64,000 bases of DNA from Christensenella intestinihominis (GTDB taxonomy: Bacteria > Bacillota > Clostridia > Christensenellales > Christensenellaceae), in the NCBI RefSeq assembly GCF_001678845.1, contig NZ_MAIQ01000003.1, positions 1-64,000 of the forward strand, in the 5' to 3' direction. The notes under the pieces were generated by a model. It was not told where the DNA came from and searched no databases. It worked only from the letters and a program-made list of their open reading frames with translations. The translations under genes were made by a program, and so were the position numbers. Shown here piece by piece: positions 49,584-58,005 of the stretch (position 1 is its first letter; each line of letters starts with the position of its first letter).

Positions 49584-50663
49584 TTACGAAGGAAGGTCTG
49601 CAAGATACTTAATCTTGTCAAGGAATTCCTGTACGTTGTCTTTTGTGCAAAGCTGCTGGTCGATCGCAATATCGGATACCGCCTCGCCCTGAATGGACTT
49701 CAGTGCAAGATCAAAGGCATTCGTTATAATCTGTGTCCCATCCTGATAAAGCGTCGCCGAAAGCGTTCCGTCCTTTACGCCGTTTACGGCGTCTTCAATT
49801 CCGTCGATCCCGAAAATCTTGATTTGATCCTGGAGTCCCGCGCTTTTAACGGCCTCTGCCGCTCCAAGGGCCATTTCATCATTCTGGGCGATTACGGCAT
49901 CAATGTTTTTCCCGCTGGAAAGCCAGTTTTCCATCAGCGCCAGTCCTTCCTCACGGGAATAGTTTGCGCTTTGATCGAATACGATGTTATATTTGTCGGG
50001 GTTCTGGTTTATCACATTGTCGTATCCCTCCGAACGCAGGATTTCCGCCTGGTGCCCAATTACCCCGCGCATAATTGCGACGTCGATTACTTTGTCGTCG
50101 TCAAACAGGGACGTCATATATTCAACCTGCTTTTCAGCGCCCGGAATATCGGGGCAACTGCTCCACACCTGACCGACTTTTTCGTTAATATCGGTTCCGA
50201 CCGAAACAACCGGAATCCCCGCGGCGATTGCGGCTTCATAGGAAGGCTGCAGGGCCGTGCTTTCCTGGGGGTTGCAGATAATCGCATCCACCCCCTGGTT
50301 GATGAAGTTTTCCATCTGGCCGACCTGGTTTGACGCATCGCCCGCGCCATCAAGGATGAGCAATTCAATGTTCGGATAATTCTCCGCCACATAGGCCGTC
50401 AGTGCCTTTTTCTCGTTTGCGACAAATTCGTTGCTCAAATCCTGGAAGGTGATTCCTATCTTCGCCGTAATATCGTTTCCCGCGCCGGTATTATCCGCGC
50501 TGCCGGAAGCCGACGGTTCTTCTGCGGCAGGTGTTCCTGCGGCGGACTCCGTTTCCGCAGGCTCGTCTCCGGTTGTCTGCGGCTGCGAACATGCGGCAAA
50601 CAGCCCCACGCACATAACGGCAACCAATGCCAAGGTTAGAATGCTTTTCATACTTTTTTTCAT
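49584..50663 (-). CDS. Sugar-binding lipoprotein of CUT2 ABC transporter
   Basis: 359 residues; ATG 50663 preceded by AGGAGAAG. Lipoprotein signal ending LFAAC (Cys25), Pro/Glu/Ala linker (about 27-62), then the binding fold: KIGITFQDLSNEFVANEKKAL, VDAIICNPQESTALQP, IPVVSVGTDINEKVG, IDAVIAQNDEMALGAAEAV, IKIFGIDGIEDAVN. The receptor of transporter 3. In this operon it follows the ATPase and permease genes, unlike the other two operons where it comes first. Confidence 0.92.
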   Translation of the reverse strand: MKKSMKSILTLALVAVMCVGLFAACSQPQTTGDEPAETESAAGTPAAEEPSASGSADNTGAGNDITAKIGITFQDLSNEFVANEKKALTAYVAENYPNIELLILDGAGDASNQVGQMENFINQGVDAIICNPQESTALQPSYEAAIAAGIPVVSVGTDINEKVGQVWSSCPDIPGAEKQVEYMTSLFDDDKVIDVAIMRGVIGHQAEILRSEGYDNVINQNPDKYNIVFDQSANYSREEGLALMENWLSSGKNIDAVIAQNDEMALGAAEAVKSAGLQDQIKIFGIDGIEDAVNGVKDGTLSATLYQDGTQIITNAFDLALKSIQGEAVSDIAIDQQLCTKDNVQEFLDKIKYLADLPS

Positions 50664-50730
50664 TTCTCTTCTCCTGTAATTTATTATTTATTGTCGGCCG
50701 CTTGTTTGCGGCCGGATAAACCGGGCGATA

Positions 50731-51693
50731 TTAAACTTCCGAATTGTTTTTCCGGTCGAGGAAAACCGCGATTACAATGATGCAGCCTTTTACAATCTGC
50801 TGGTAGTAAGAGGAGACGTTCAGTATATCGAGTCCATTGCCGATTACGCCGATCAGCAGCGCCCCGATAATCGTTCCAAGAACATTTCCCCGCCCGCCGG
50901 AGAGGCTGCATCCGCCAATAACAGCCGCCGCGATTGCATCCAGCTCATATCCGTCGGCAGCCTGCGGAGAGGCCGCATTCAGCCTTGAAGTCAGCGCCAC
51001 GCCGGCAATACCGCAAATAACGCCGCCTATTACATATGCAAGAATCCTTACCCTGTCCGCGTTGATACCGGCGGCAACCGCTGCCCGGTTATTGCCGCCG
51101 ACGGCGTAAACATGTCGGCCGAATTTTGAATAATGCAATACAATAACCGAAAGCACAATCAGCACGATAAAGATTACGACCGGCGTCGGTATTACGCCGA
51201 CAAAGCCCTGCCCGATCGCCTTGTAGGAGTCGTTCAGGTTTGTAATCGGCCGGCCGTCGGAATATACGAGGCTGATACCCCGTATAATCGTCATAATACC
51301 CATTGTCACGATAAATGCGGGCAGCTTTCCCTTCGCGATAAGCAGGCCGTTAATCAGACCAAACAATGCGGCGACGCCTACGCCGGCCAAAATGGCCAGC
51401 AGGATCGGCGATTCATCGGCTGCTCCGCTGACGGAGTAGTGGGCGGATACAAGTCCCGCCAGGCACAGCATCGCCCCGGCCGAAAGGTCGATACCCCCGG
51501 TAATAATAATGAAGGTCATGCCGAGCGCCACCATGCCGTTGAATGAAATTTGCCTCAGCACAGTCATCATGTTCGCGCCCGTCAGGAAATTCGGGGTCGC
51601 GATGCTGATAATAATGAATACCGCTGCAAATGCAATGTAGATACCAAATTTAGATATCGAGAGAGTGTTTTTCTTTGACAATGAATTGTTCAT
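50731..51693 (-). CDS. CUT2-family sugar ABC transporter permease
   Basis: 320 residues with eight to ten membrane helices. Motifs FIIITGGIDLSAGAMLCLAG, YAVGGNNRAAVAAGIN (ATPase contact), SRLNAASPQAADGYELDAIAAAV, and IGGCSLSGGRGNVLGT. GGAGG precedes the ATG 9 bases upstream, 28 bp after the ATPase stop. Membrane channel of transporter 3. Confidence 0.92.
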   Translation of the reverse strand: MNNSLSKKNTLSISKFGIYIAFAAVFIIISIATPNFLTGANMMTVLRQISFNGMVALGMTFIIITGGIDLSAGAMLCLAGLVSAHYSVSGAADESPILLAILAGVGVAALFGLINGLLIAKGKLPAFIVTMGIMTIIRGISLVYSDGRPITNLNDSYKAIGQGFVGVIPTPVVIFIVLIVLSVIVLHYSKFGRHVYAVGGNNRAAVAAGINADRVRILAYVIGGVICGIAGVALTSRLNAASPQAADGYELDAIAAAVIGGCSLSGGRGNVLGTIIGALLIGVIGNGLDILNVSSYYQQIVKGCIIVIAVFLDRKNNSEV

Positions 51694-51721
51694 TGTGCAT
51701 ACCTCCAGTCAAAATGTTAAT

Positions 51722-53215
51722 TTATTGGGTAATTCCTGAAGCAAATCGCATAATACGTTCCTGCGTAAGTTCATCCCTGTTGAGCGTCCCCGTAATCCTG
51801 CCCTCGCACATCACAACCGCGCGATCGCACATGCCGATAATTTCCGGCATTTCAGAGGAAATCATGATAATTGCTTTTCCCTGCCGGGCCAGCTCCCTGA
51901 TTACGGTATAAATCTCATATTTTGCATTGACGTCGATTCCACGGGTGGGATCGTCCAAAATGATAACGTCGCTGTTTGTCAAAAGCCATTTCGCTATTAC
52001 TACCTTTTGTTGGTTTCCACCTGAAAGGCTTTCCACAATTTGGGACAGGCCCGGTGTTTTAACATTTAATTTGCGCACCATCTCCGCACATGCATTTTTT
52101 TCTTTCCGGCGGTCCACCAGGCCGAATTTCGTATAATCCGACAGGCTGACAATAGACATATTGTCTTTTACGGAAGCAATAAGGTTGAGGCCGGTCAACT
52201 TCCTGTCCTCGGGCAACATGGCAATCCCGTTTTTGATCGCGTCAAGCGGCTTGCCGACCAGGATTGTTTTTCCATCCTTTTCTATGGTTCCCCTGCTGAT
52301 TTTGTGCATCCCGAAAATGCTTTCCACCAGTTCCGTCCTGCCCGCGCCCATCAGTCCTGCAATTCCCAGTATTTCCCCGCGTTTCACAGAAAAACCGACG
52401 TCATACAAAAGATGATCCACACAGAAATTTTTTACTGTAAAATATGTTTCTCCCGGCTCCGAAAGGCTTTCCGGAAACATCATATTCATTTCCCTGCCCA
52501 CCATGTCTTTAATCAAGCTGTTTACCGTCACGTCCTCTTTCCTGTTTTCACTGATTTTTGTTCCGTCGCGCAAAACGGTAATCCTGTCTGAAATATCAAA
52601 TATCTCTTCCATCTTGTGGGAAATATAAATAATAGCAACGCCGTTTTTCGTTAATTTCCTGATTTGTTCAAATAGGTGATCGCTTTCCTTTTGTGTGATG
52701 GCCGAGGTCGGCTCATCCATAATGATAATTTTTGCATAACGCGAAACGGCCTTTGCGATTTCCACAAGCTGCATTTGGGCAACGCTTAATTCCTTCATCT
52801 TGGTTCTGGGATTGACTTCCAGATGAAACTCCGCCAGCAGCTTTTTCGTATCCTCAAGCATCTTTTTTCGATTCACAAGGCCGCCTATTTTGGCAACCGG
52901 CTCCCTACCCAGGTAAATGTTTTCCATAACGGTCATTTCCATGACGGGCATAAGCTCCTGATGTACCATGGCAACCCCGTGTTCCAGCGCATCGACGGTA
53001 CGGTGGAATTTTACCGGTTTTCCCTCTAAGATGATTTCGCCCGAATCCGCGTGGTATAAGCCTGCAAGTATTTTCATTAATGTCGATTTTCCCGCGCCAT
53101 TCTCTCCAACCAGCGCATGCACTTCACCGGCCCGTATATCGATGCTCACATTGTCAAGCGCCTTTACGCCGGGAAAGCTTTTGCTGATATTTTTCATGAA
53201 TAAAACCGCATTCAT
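51722..53215 (-). CDS. CUT2-family sugar ABC transporter ATPase
   Basis: 497 residues. Domain 1: Walker A LVGENGAGKSTL, Walker B IIIMDEPTSAIT. Domain 2: GLMGAGRTEL, LSGGNQQKVVIAKWL, and Walker B VIILDDPTRGID, in which the usual Glu is Asp. First gene of the region 3 transporter operon, divergent from the PfkB kinase gene. AGGAG precedes the ATG. Substrate class as for the binding protein. Confidence 0.92.
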   Translation of the reverse strand: MNAVLFMKNISKSFPGVKALDNVSIDIRAGEVHALVGENGAGKSTLMKILAGLYHADSGEIILEGKPVKFHRTVDALEHGVAMVHQELMPVMEMTVMENIYLGREPVAKIGGLVNRKKMLEDTKKLLAEFHLEVNPRTKMKELSVAQMQLVEIAKAVSRYAKIIIMDEPTSAITQKESDHLFEQIRKLTKNGVAIIYISHKMEEIFDISDRITVLRDGTKISENRKEDVTVNSLIKDMVGREMNMMFPESLSEPGETYFTVKNFCVDHLLYDVGFSVKRGEILGIAGLMGAGRTELVESIFGMHKISRGTIEKDGKTILVGKPLDAIKNGIAMLPEDRKLTGLNLIASVKDNMSIVSLSDYTKFGLVDRRKEKNACAEMVRKLNVKTPGLSQIVESLSGGNQQKVVIAKWLLTNSDVIILDDPTRGIDVNAKYEIYTVIRELARQGKAIIMISSEMPEIIGMCDRAVVMCEGRITGTLNRDELTQERIMRFASGITQ

Positions 53216-53267
53216 AATCTGTACTCCTATCCGAATATTAGTGATTCCGCTATAACGTCGCCATATT

Positions 53268-53485
53268 TTATCGTATTTCTATTGTTTTATTTTCATTTTG
53301 CGAATTTTATATTGAATTAAAATTTGAAAACTTGGTTTTTTATCGTTTTTCGTGATCTCACCCAGAATTCTAATAAAATTATTTTCGTTTGTCAATACTT
53401 TTTTAATAATTTTATTAATTTACAACCGTGTTTTAATCTTTTTGCCGCATTTTCTCTTGATAAATTATCGTTTTTTTATCGTTTT
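53268..53485. repeat. Repeated TTATCGTTTT motif (candidate operators)
   Basis: In the 355-bp divergent spacer (53216-53570) the motif TTATCGTTTT occurs at 53340-53349, 53465-53474 and 53476-53485 (the last two 11 bp apart), and as TTATCGTATT at 53268-53277. An inverted TTATCGAT lies at 53504-53511 in the kinase promoter. The same core recurs upstream of the DeoR gene (55468). Probable binding sites for that regulator. Confidence 0.55.
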
Positions 53486-53497
53486 GCTAATATTTAC

Positions 53498-53527
53498 TTG
53501 ACAATCGATAATTTTTTGGGTTATATT
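53498..53527 (+). promoter_or_regulatory. Promoter of the PfkB kinase gene
   Basis: Consensus -35 TTGACA (53498-53503), 18-bp spacer, -10 TATATT (53522-53527). An inverted copy of the TTATCGAT motif overlaps its -35 side, suiting repression. Confidence 0.65.
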
Positions 53528-53570
53528 GAAAATATAATTTCGCAAGCTCCGCTGCAGAAAAGAGGTATCT

Positions 53571-54500
53571 ATGAAAAAACCAAGAATCCTTGTTGTCGGA
53601 AGCATCAACCACGATATCATTTATCAGGATATGCAGGAAGAGGGTATGAACGGCAACGGCATGGTCCATGCCCGCTACGAGCATGCAAACGGAGGAAAGG
53701 CATCTATCCAGGCCGGAGCCTTGGCACGCTTGGGCGCAACGCCTTATCTTGCGGGATGTATCGGGCAGGATGCCTATGGAAATGAACAAATCGCCGAGCT
53801 TAAGCGTTTGGGTGTACGTACGGAATATATCAATACGTGCCCTGGGGAACAAACCGGATTAACCTTTATGCTGATGCTGAAGGATAACAGCTATCATAGT
53901 GCAACAGTGCTCGGCGCCAATCTTAAGGCGTCCCCTGAGCTTGTCGAAAAAGCGCTTTCCCAGACAAATTTCGATATGGTAATGATGCAATTTGAAATAC
54001 CGATCGAAACCGTCTTTTATACCTACGAAATGGCCTCCCGAAAAAATATTCCCGTCATACTCGATCCCGGTCCGCCAAGGCGCGTCCCCCTGGAACGATT
54101 CAGGAACATTTTTATGATTTCCCCAAACGAGCATGAAGCGGAAGCTTTGACGGGAATTCCGGTTAAAACGGAACGGGATGCTTTAGCCGCTTCGCAAAAA
54201 TTATTTGAGGAAACGGGCGCAAAGCGCATCGTTCTCAAGTGGGGAAGCACCGGCGCATATTATTATGACGGGCATTGCGGACGGCTGTATCCTTCCTTTA
54301 AGGTACGGGCCGTCGATTCCACAGGCGCAGGGGACTCCTTTACCGCCGAACTCGCGGTCTGCCTGGCGGCAGGCTGCCGCATAGAGGAAGCCATCCGGAA
54401 AGCAAATGCCGCCGGAGCCATCTGCGTTTCACGGTACGGCGGATTGCCGTCGGTTCCTTCCGCGGCGGACGTCGACCAGTTTATTGAGAAGTATCTATAA
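53571..54500 (+). CDS. PfkB/ribokinase-family sugar kinase
   Basis: 309 residues. Ribokinase features: N-terminal VVGSINHDIIYQD, substrate loop ANGGKASIQAGALARLGA (the GGK-N/Q-A motif of ribokinase), QFEIPIETVFYTYEMA, ILDPGPPR, SPNEHEAEALTG, and the C-terminal catalytic motif DSTGAGDSFTAEL (Asp base about residue 255). Phosphorylates a ribose-like sugar or ketose with ATP. Ribosome site AGAGG. First gene of the divergent four-gene cluster kinase, epimerase, DeoR regulator, hexuloisomerase. Confidence 0.9.
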   Translation: MKKPRILVVGSINHDIIYQDMQEEGMNGNGMVHARYEHANGGKASIQAGALARLGATPYLAGCIGQDAYGNEQIAELKRLGVRTEYINTCPGEQTGLTFMLMLKDNSYHSATVLGANLKASPELVEKALSQTNFDMVMMQFEIPIETVFYTYEMASRKNIPVILDPGPPRRVPLERFRNIFMISPNEHEAEALTGIPVKTERDALAASQKLFEETGAKRIVLKWGSTGAYYYDGHCGRLYPSFKVRAVDSTGAGDSFTAELAVCLAAGCRIEEAIRKANAAGAICVSRYGGLPSVPSAADVDQFIEKYL

Positions 54501-54544
54501 CATATATTCGCCGGAACACAAAAAAACAAAAGGAGAAATAAACC

Positions 54545-55378
54545 ATGAAAAAAAGTCAATTGGCCCTGTCGAATTATCCGTACTATAAGCACTCTTGGAA
54601 ATATACGCTCGAGTCGCTGCACAAGCTTGGCGCGGAAGCCATAGAGCTCTATTGCTGCGACCCGCATTTCCACATCGACGATGTTGGGCTCCCCGAAGTA
54701 TCGGCAATGAAAAAAGACCTCGGAAGCTATGGAATGCATCCCGTCTGCCTGACACCGGAGCAGGTCATGTATCCCATTAATATTGCCGCCGCCAATCCTT
54801 TCGCAAGGAAGCGCAGCATTGAAACCTATGTAAAGGTCCTGCAATATGCAAGCGAACTGGAATCGCCGCTTGTCCAGTTTCACGCAGGCTTTGCGCTGCT
54901 TGACGAGGACCGCGATATCGTATGGCAGCGTTCTGTCGAGGCGCTTTCCTATCTTGCGCATATTGCGGAAGGATATGGCGTTACGATTGCTATGGAATCC
55001 GCCCACAAGCTTTTTACCGTTTTGAATAGCAGCGCCGATATTGCCAGGATGCTGCATGATGTAGGCTCCCCTTCTCTGCGCGGTATGGTGGATACGCTTT
55101 GTCTGGAATTTTGCAATGAAGATATAGACACGCTAATCAGTAATCTGGGGAAAGAAAATATCGTTCATTTGCATATAAGCGATTGTATCGTCGGCGAGCC
55201 GCACGACCACTTGATTCCCGGGGAAGGCACAATGGACCTTGAAGGCGTTATGAATGCTCTCGACGCAATTGGTTACGATCAATATGTAACGCTGGAGATG
55301 ATTTCCCCGCACGAATACCATCCCGAGGAGGCTACAAGAAAAGGCGCCGATTGGCTCCGGGCGCGCATGACGGATTAA
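54545..55378 (+). CDS. Sugar phosphate isomerase/epimerase (ketose 3-epimerase-like TIM barrel)
   Basis: 277 residues, xylose-isomerase-like barrel. Metal and catalytic residues of the D-tagatose/D-psicose 3-epimerase type are in place: Glu151 (TIAMESAHK), Asp183 (RGMVDTLCLEF), His208/His210 (IVHLHISD) and Glu251 (YVTLEMIS). Such enzymes shift the configuration at C3 of a ketose or its phosphate with Mn or Mg. Between a kinase and a hexuloisomerase it probably epimerises the sugar in the same pathway. GGAG site present, 44 bp after the kinase gene. Confidence 0.85.
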   Translation: MKKSQLALSNYPYYKHSWKYTLESLHKLGAEAIELYCCDPHFHIDDVGLPEVSAMKKDLGSYGMHPVCLTPEQVMYPINIAAANPFARKRSIETYVKVLQYASELESPLVQFHAGFALLDEDRDIVWQRSVEALSYLAHIAEGYGVTIAMESAHKLFTVLNSSADIARMLHDVGSPSLRGMVDTLCLEFCNEDIDTLISNLGKENIVHLHISDCIVGEPHDHLIPGEGTMDLEGVMNALDAIGYDQYVTLEMISPHEYHPEEATRKGADWLRARMTD

Positions 55379-55467
55379 CCGCAATTGAGACCCGGTAAGA
55401 GATTTGTACAATTTACTGCATATCTTATATTGAATAAAACAAATTCAATATGAAATCAGTAAAATTC

Positions 55468-55517
55468 TTATCGATTTGGGAGGCGAATTCTTGACATGAT
55501 TTGTGGTTATCTATAAT
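55468..55517 (+). promoter_or_regulatory. Operator-like motif and promoter of the DeoR gene
   Basis: TTATCGATTT (55468-55477), then -35 TTGACA (55491-55496), and TATAAT (55512-55517). The spacer is only 15 bp, short of ideal, which may mean activation or weak basal use. The operator-like motif matches those upstream of the kinase gene. Confidence 0.5.
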
Positions 55518-55577
55518 ATTGTAATTGTAATCAATGCATGGATTTCCCACCAAATCAATATGTCGAGGTATATAAAA

Positions 55578-56426
55578 ATGGCTGATAACAATAAGGCGGC
55601 AAGACTGGAATTACAGGATTATGCTTTTTCTAAAAAAGGAATTCGGCAAAACAGGATTTTATTTCTGCTGCTCAAGCATAAATCCATGAGCAATAAGGAA
55701 CTTTGCGATGAATTAAAATGCAGCGAGGCGACAATCCGCAACGACTTGCGTGAATTGGATCATCTGAAGCTTATTAAACGCGTTTTCGGCGGTGCCAAGA
55801 CTCTGGATGACACGTACGGCTGCATCCCGATGTCGGAGCATCTCGAATATGCATACGAAGAGAAAGAGGCGATCGCAGCTTACGTCGTTGCAAATATCCT
55901 CAAGCCAAACCAGTCTGTTGTTCTTGACATGGGCTCGACCTGCCTCGCCCTTGCGCGCCAAATCGCGCAGCTGCCCTTTGATATCAACGTAGTAACCAAC
56001 TCCCTGCTCAATGCGGAGGCGCTGTCCAAAAATCCGCATGTCTATCTCTCTCTTCCGGGCGGGACCTATAATATTACCGCCGATACGTTCGATTCGGCGC
56101 GGACGCTGGAATATTACGATAATATCCATCCTGATTATTACCTGATGTCCGCAAATGGGCTGACAGCCGACGGCATCACCATAACGATGACTGCCGATTC
56201 GACAAGGTCCATCATAAAGCAGCGCATTGCGCAGAGTGCTGAAAAGGTAATTCTGCTTTGCGACCATAACAAATTAAATAAAACCTGTTTCTATAAAATT
56301 TGTGATATTGGAGACATTGATTTGATCGTTACGGATGATAAATGTTCTCCCGAGGAACGCAATATCCTGACAAACCTCGGCGTTGAGGTCGCGTTTGCGC
56401 CAACCGTCGAACCAGTTTTGGAGTAA
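55578..56426 (+). CDS. DeoR-family transcriptional regulator
   Basis: 282 residues from ATG 55578; an ATG at 55560 is possible, but GAGG lies about ten bases before 55578. Winged HTH: GIRQNRILFLLLKHKSMSNKELCDEL and SEATIRNDLRELDHLKLIKRVFGGAKT. Effector domain: VVLDMGSTCLALARQIA, INVVTNSLLNAEAL, VYLSLPGGTYNITADTFDSA, SANGLTADGITITM, ILLCDHNKLN. Closes over a phosphosugar in known members. Probably represses the kinase and transporter promoters through the TTATCG motif. Confidence 0.9.
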   Translation: MADNNKAARLELQDYAFSKKGIRQNRILFLLLKHKSMSNKELCDELKCSEATIRNDLRELDHLKLIKRVFGGAKTLDDTYGCIPMSEHLEYAYEEKEAIAAYVVANILKPNQSVVLDMGSTCLALARQIAQLPFDINVVTNSLLNAEALSKNPHVYLSLPGGTYNITADTFDSARTLEYYDNIHPDYYLMSANGLTADGITITMTADSTRSIIKQRIAQSAEKVILLCDHNKLNKTCFYKICDIGDIDLIVTDDKCSPEERNILTNLGVEVAFAPTVEPVLE

Positions 56427-56457
56427 TTGCGTGAAAAAGCGATAAAGGAAAATAACC

Positions 56458-57015
56458 ATGCAATATACATCTGTTCAGAAACAAATTGTTGACGAATGCA
56501 GTTTTGCTTTGTCAAAAATCGATGAATCGGATACTGAAAAGCTTGTAGACGCCATCGTAACCGCAAAAAAAGTATTCTTTGTCGGCGTAGGGCGCGTCCT
56601 GCTTTCTTTGCAGGCAATATGCAAGCGGTTTAACCATATTGGCATCGAATCATATTTCGTAGGGGAAATCAACGAGCCCGCAATCACGCCCGACGATCTT
56701 CTTATCGTTGCGTCCGGCAGCGGTGAAAGTGCGATTCCTGTGGTAATCAGCGAAAAAGCGAATAAGATGGGCGTAAGGATCGGATTGATCGGCTCGAACC
56801 CCGACAGCACATTATCCCATTTAGCCGATATGTTTATACGAATTCCCGTTCAGACAAAGCTTGCCCTGCCGGATGAGCTGCATTCCGTGCAGCCCATGAC
56901 GTCATTGTTTGAACAGTGCGTCCTCCTTTATGGGGATGCGCTGGCAAAAATGATTATCGACAGGAAAAAGCTGGACATGAAACTGCTATGGAAACACCAT
57001 GCAAATTTGGAATAA
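56458..57015 (+). CDS. hxlB: 6-phospho-3-hexuloisomerase (SIS domain)
   Basis: 185 residues, the usual size. SIS domain with VFFVGVGRVLLSLQAICKRF, the phosphate loop IVASGSGESAIPVV (residues 83-96), and the catalytic base Glu152 in SLFEQCVLLYGDAL. Known enzymes turn 3-hexulose-6-phosphate into fructose-6-phosphate in the ribulose monophosphate pathway. No hexulose-phosphate synthase gene is present near it, so the hexulose phosphate must come from elsewhere. AAGG site before the ATG; last gene before a strong terminator. Confidence 0.87.
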   Translation: MQYTSVQKQIVDECSFALSKIDESDTEKLVDAIVTAKKVFFVGVGRVLLSLQAICKRFNHIGIESYFVGEINEPAITPDDLLIVASGSGESAIPVVISEKANKMGVRIGLIGSNPDSTLSHLADMFIRIPVQTKLALPDELHSVQPMTSLFEQCVLLYGDALAKMIIDRKKLDMKLLWKHHANLE

Positions 57016-57083
57016 CATTTTCTTCATACTGCCCGGCCTTTCCTCCGCCGCAGCCGGTATGGGCCCGAAATTAATAACCGTTT

Positions 57084-57121
57084 ACGGTAAAAGCCGCCTC
57101 ATATGAGGCGGCTTTTACCGT
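57084..57121. terminator. Strong bidirectional terminator
   Basis: A perfect inverted repeat of 17-bp arms (arms ending GCCGCCTC / GAGGCGGC with ATAT between), flanked by A- and T-rich runs within the arms. It separates the convergent hexuloisomerase and lipoprotein genes. Confidence 0.85.
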
Positions 57122-57134
57122 TATGCTTCCGTTT

Positions 57135-57635
57135 TTATTGTTGTTCTTTTTGTGCTTCGATTTGCTCTTCAAGCGCCGCTGCCGCCGCACGGAAGGGCTC
57201 CTTCCCAAAGCTTCCGAATCCTTCGCCGATCAGGCAATAGGTGAAGCCGTCGTCGCCCCACTGGGCAATCTGCGTGCCCTCGAGATATCCCAGCCATGTA
57301 TCATGGTTTCCGATTTTATGCATGCCGCCGTCTTTTGCACCCTCGATGCCGCAAATATCGTCGTTTACTTTTTTCACACGCAGCCGCAGCACCCTGCCGT
57401 CCGCATTTTCATAGATAATCTGCCCAAGCTCGCCGTCAAGCACCTGGTAGTTTTTCGCCTCATAGCCTTCAATCGACAGCGTCACCATCGAAAAGCCAAG
57501 CTGCTGCGACATTTCATCCTCCGAAGAAAACTCCATGACTGGCGTAACCGCGGGCGCTTCATCCGCAGGCGCGCATGCAGCCATAACGCCCGCAACAACC
57601 ATCACTCCCACAATCACCGATAAAATCCGTTTCAT
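57135..57635 (-). CDS. Putative lipoprotein of unknown function
   Basis: 166 residues. Lipoprotein signal with lipobox GVMAAC (Cys21), a short acidic linker, then a mixed alpha/beta domain (about 40-150): FSMVTLSIEGYEAKNYQV, IIYENADGRVLRLRVKK, GMHKIGNHDTWLGYLEG, and GDDGFTYCLIGEGFG. The layout resembles DUF4367-like export proteins but I cannot name a family. The C-terminus is Glu/Gln-rich. AGGAG site. Outer-surface, probably sensing or scaffolding; function unknown. Confidence 0.7.
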   Translation of the reverse strand: MKRILSVIVGVMVVAGVMAACAPADEAPAVTPVMEFSSEDEMSQQLGFSMVTLSIEGYEAKNYQVLDGELGQIIYENADGRVLRLRVKKVNDDICGIEGAKDGGMHKIGNHDTWLGYLEGTQIAQWGDDGFTYCLIGEGFGSFGKEPFRAAAAALEEQIEAQKEQQ

Positions 57636-57753
57636 AATTCTTCTCCTGATTCCCTGATGTCTGTTTCATTATAACAATAATCCCGAAATCATGCTGTAAA
57701 CTTTTTATGAAAATAATCTTAAGATGCATTTTTCATTTTGGCGCGGTTCCCCA

Positions 57754-57783
57754 TTGACGTTATACTCGTTCCTGCGTTATAAT
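57754..57783 (+). promoter_or_regulatory. Promoter of the RND exporter operon
   Basis: -35 TTGACG (57754-57759), 18-bp spacer, consensus -10 TATAAT (57778-57783). The gap 57636-58005 holds this promoter, the palindrome at 57791-57806, and a GC-rich leader of about 215 nt with several inverted repeats (for example GCCCGCAGCGGGC near 57860) whose purpose is unclear. Confidence 0.7.
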
Positions 57784-57790
57784 GTGACAA

Positions 57791-57806
57791 GACTGACCAG
57801 TCAGTC
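57791..57806. promoter_or_regulatory. TetR-type operator palindrome
   Basis: GACTGAC-CA-GTCAGTC, a perfect 7-bp inverted repeat with a 2-bp centre, lies 8 bp past the -10, where a repressor would block transcription. This form is typical for TetR-family operators, and a TetR gene ends the operon. Confidence 0.7.
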
Positions 57807-58005
57807 AGAAGCGTGCCCGGCAATCAACCGGCGGCAGGTTTCGCGGACGGCGGTGCCCGCAGCGGGCAAAACGGCGGCCCGGCCTATCGCAGGATGGAAG
57901 GCTCGCCCGGCGGCGAAGCAGTGCGGATACCGGCAGGCCGCGCCGCATTGATTTTGGATTTATAGTTTGAGATAAATTTATTAAAACGGCAACGGAGGAA
58001 CGGCA

